Origin: CAYMZZ01 sp047600605
Lineage (GTDB): Bacteria > Bacteroidota > Bacteroidia > Chitinophagales > Chitinophagaceae
Assembly: GCA_047600605.1 (NCBI GenBank)
Contig: JASGKK010000002.1
Location: forward strand, 372,001-436,000
Length of the DNA: 64,000 nt
Reading direction: 5' to 3'
Shown: in pieces, positions 62,849 to 64,000 of the stretch
How positions within the stretch are numbered: the first letter of the stretch is position 1
How the letters are laid out: every line of letters begins with the position of its first letter
The notes under the pieces: generated by a model
Database searches by the model: none
The model's input: only the letters and a program-made list of their open reading frames with translations
What the model was told of the DNA's origin: nothing
Translations under genes and position numbers: made by a program

Positions 62849-63613
62849 ATGCTGAAGATTCAGAACTTACATGCCGGCATTGAGGAAAAGAAAATCCTGA
62901 AAGGGATCAACCTTGAGGTTAAGCCGGGAGAGGTGCATGCTATCATGGGGCCCAACGGATCGGGAAAAAGCACGCTGGCATCTGTGCTGGCAGGAAGAGA
63001 AAACTTTGAAGTAACAGAAGGCTCTGTTGAATTTTATGGTAAAGACCTGCTGGATCTGGCACCCGAAGCGCGTGCCGGAGAAGGTCTGTTTCTGGCGTTT
63101 CAATACCCTGTTGAAATCCCAGGTCTGAGTACTACCAATTTCATTAAGACAGCCGTAAACGAAGTACGTAAATACCGTGGCCAGGATGCACTGGATGCAG
63201 TAGGTTTCCTGAAGCTGATGAAAGAGAAAATGGGGCTGATGAATATTGATCAGTCACTGCTGAGCCGTCCGCTCAACGAAGGTTTTTCCGGCGGTGAGAA
63301 AAAACGGAATGAGATCTTTCAAATGGCGATGCTGGAACCCCGCCTGGCCATCCTGGATGAAACAGACTCCGGCCTGGATATCGATGCCATCCGTATCGTA
63401 TCCAATGGTGTAAATAAAATCCGTGGCAAAGAAAATGCTGTACTGGTGATTACTCACTACCAGCGCCTGCTCGATTATATCGTTCCTGATTTTGTGCACG
63501 TGCTGTACAAAGGCCGTATTGTAAAGTCAGGTACCAAAGAGCTGGCACTTGAGCTGGAAGAAAGAGGATATGATTTTATTAAAAATGAAGTGAACATCGG
63601 CGAAGAAGCCTGA
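62849..63613 (+). CDS. sufC: Fe-S cluster assembly ATPase SufC
   Basis: A 254-residue ABC-type ATPase without membrane domain. Walker A GPNGSGKST near residue 34, Q-loop LFLAFQYPVEIPGLSTTNF near 75, signature LNEGFSGGEKKRNEIFQMA near 143, Walker B ILDETDSGLDIDA near 167. It drives conformational changes in SufBC2D. Standard length. Confidence 0.98.
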   Translation: MLKIQNLHAGIEEKKILKGINLEVKPGEVHAIMGPNGSGKSTLASVLAGRENFEVTEGSVEFYGKDLLDLAPEARAGEGLFLAFQYPVEIPGLSTTNFIKTAVNEVRKYRGQDALDAVGFLKLMKEKMGLMNIDQSLLSRPLNEGFSGGEKKRNEIFQMAMLEPRLAILDETDSGLDIDAIRIVSNGVNKIRGKENAVLVITHYQRLLDYIVPDFVHVLYKGRIVKSGTKELALELEERGYDFIKNEVNIGEEA

Positions 63614-63642
63614 TGCTCAGTCATACTTCAACAAACGGAATA

Positions 63643-64000
63643 ATGGATACGATCAGTTATTTTAAAGAACAATTGAATCAGTTGCCGCAAACACAACCGG
63701 CTGCCCTGGCCCGTATAAGGCAGGAAGCTGCAGATGCGTTTGTGCAACAGGGCATACCGGCTACCCGTCACGAAGAATGGAAATATACCCGCATTAGCAG
63801 TTTGTTTAATAAAGGGTTTGAATGGCCCGTCAATCAATCCGGCACTGCCGTAGGTGAAGAGCAGATGCAGGCGCTGCGCCTGCCCGGATCAGAAAAAGCC
63901 AACGAACTGGTATTTGTAAACGGCCGCTTTTCAAAAGAGCTTTCGGTGATCCGCTCTAAAGAGCTGACAGTGCTGCCGCTCGAAGAAGCTGCCGCCGGTG
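63643..64000 (+). CDS. sufD: Fe-S cluster assembly protein SufD, N-terminal part (cut by window end)
   Basis: The start of a SufD (MDTISYFKEQLNQLPQTQPA; then PATRHEEWKYTRISSLFN near residue 43, the conserved N-terminal SufD feature, and VFVNGRFSKELSVIRS near 90). Starts at 63643, 29 bp after sufC. The remaining C-terminal SufBD core lies beyond the window. It has no stop codon in the window. Confidence 0.95.
   Translation, partial: MDTISYFKEQLNQLPQTQPAALARIRQEAADAFVQQGIPATRHEEWKYTRISSLFNKGFEWPVNQSGTAVGEEQMQALRLPGSEKANELVFVNGRFSKELSVIRSKELTVLPLEEAAAG

Noticed and set aside
1..64000. CRISPR array, tRNA, rRNA or insertion sequence
   Set aside because: No regular spaced repeats, cloverleaf or rRNA-like stretch, transposase motif or terminal repeats were seen.

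Overview
The window looks like a Bacteroidota chromosome, most likely Chitinophagaceae-like. The signs are two SusC/SusD loci, many lipoprotein signals, promoters of the Bacteroidota type (-7 TAnnTTTG, -33 TTG), AT-rich gene gaps with short iterated-word hairpins, and glycoside hydrolases with Bacteroidota-style signal peptides. No rRNA, tRNA, CRISPR array, insertion sequence or prophage was seen.

Region 1 (1-24064) is a glucuronoxylan utilisation locus. Minus strand, read from about 12.3 kb down to 1: two tandem LacI regulators, GH67 alpha-glucuronidase, an SDR, GH115 alpha-glucuronidase, a GH43, a SASA-type acetyl esterase, a GH10 xylanase and the start of a mannonate dehydratase (uxuA). 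Plus strand, divergent: SusC, a SusD broken by a one-base frameshift, a surface GH10 xylanase carrying a carbohydrate-binding insert, then after a terminator xylB, xylA and a Na+/sugar symporter. A LacI-type palindrome sits in the divergent promoter and a second copy sits at the start of the second lacI. Together the genes take acetylated glucuronoxylan to xylulose-5-phosphate and 2-keto-3-deoxygluconate.

Region 2 (24.1-37.4 kb) is mixed. It starts with a two-gene cassette, an XRE-HTH plus Panacea-domain (DUF4065) protein and a RelE-like small protein, read as a toxin-antitoxin pair. Then come a DUF1801 protein, a TlpA-like lipoprotein, an APC amino-acid permease, a DinB-like protein, a ketopantoate-reductase-like protein divergent from a MocR regulator (direct-repeat operator between them), RmuC, an orphan PAS histidine kinase and a large FAD/FeS dehydrogenase.

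Region 3 (37.4-51.5 kb) is a second polysaccharide locus aimed at a uronic-acid polymer: GH2, an alginate-lyase-fold polysaccharide lyase, GH88 unsaturated glucuronyl hydrolase, a LacI regulator, an SDR likely to be fructuronate reductase, a complete uxuA, SusC, SusD and a small lipoprotein. Three promoter regions share one LacI-type operator (core TCGnAAnCGnTTnCG), which defines a local regulon. Its substrate is unresolved and it is one of the two most interesting parts of the window.

Region 4 (51.6-64 kb) holds mostly housekeeping and stress genes: a sorbosone/glucose dehydrogenase-like lipoprotein, ArsR plus SRPBCC pair with a perfect 19-bp inverted repeat, a frameshifted TonB-dependent receptor, an ECF sigma/anti-sigma/membrane protein operon, AraC, a YdcZ-like protein, Dps, YceI, and sufB-sufC-sufD (sufD cut by the window end).

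Gene calls rest on motifs read by eye; no database search was run.
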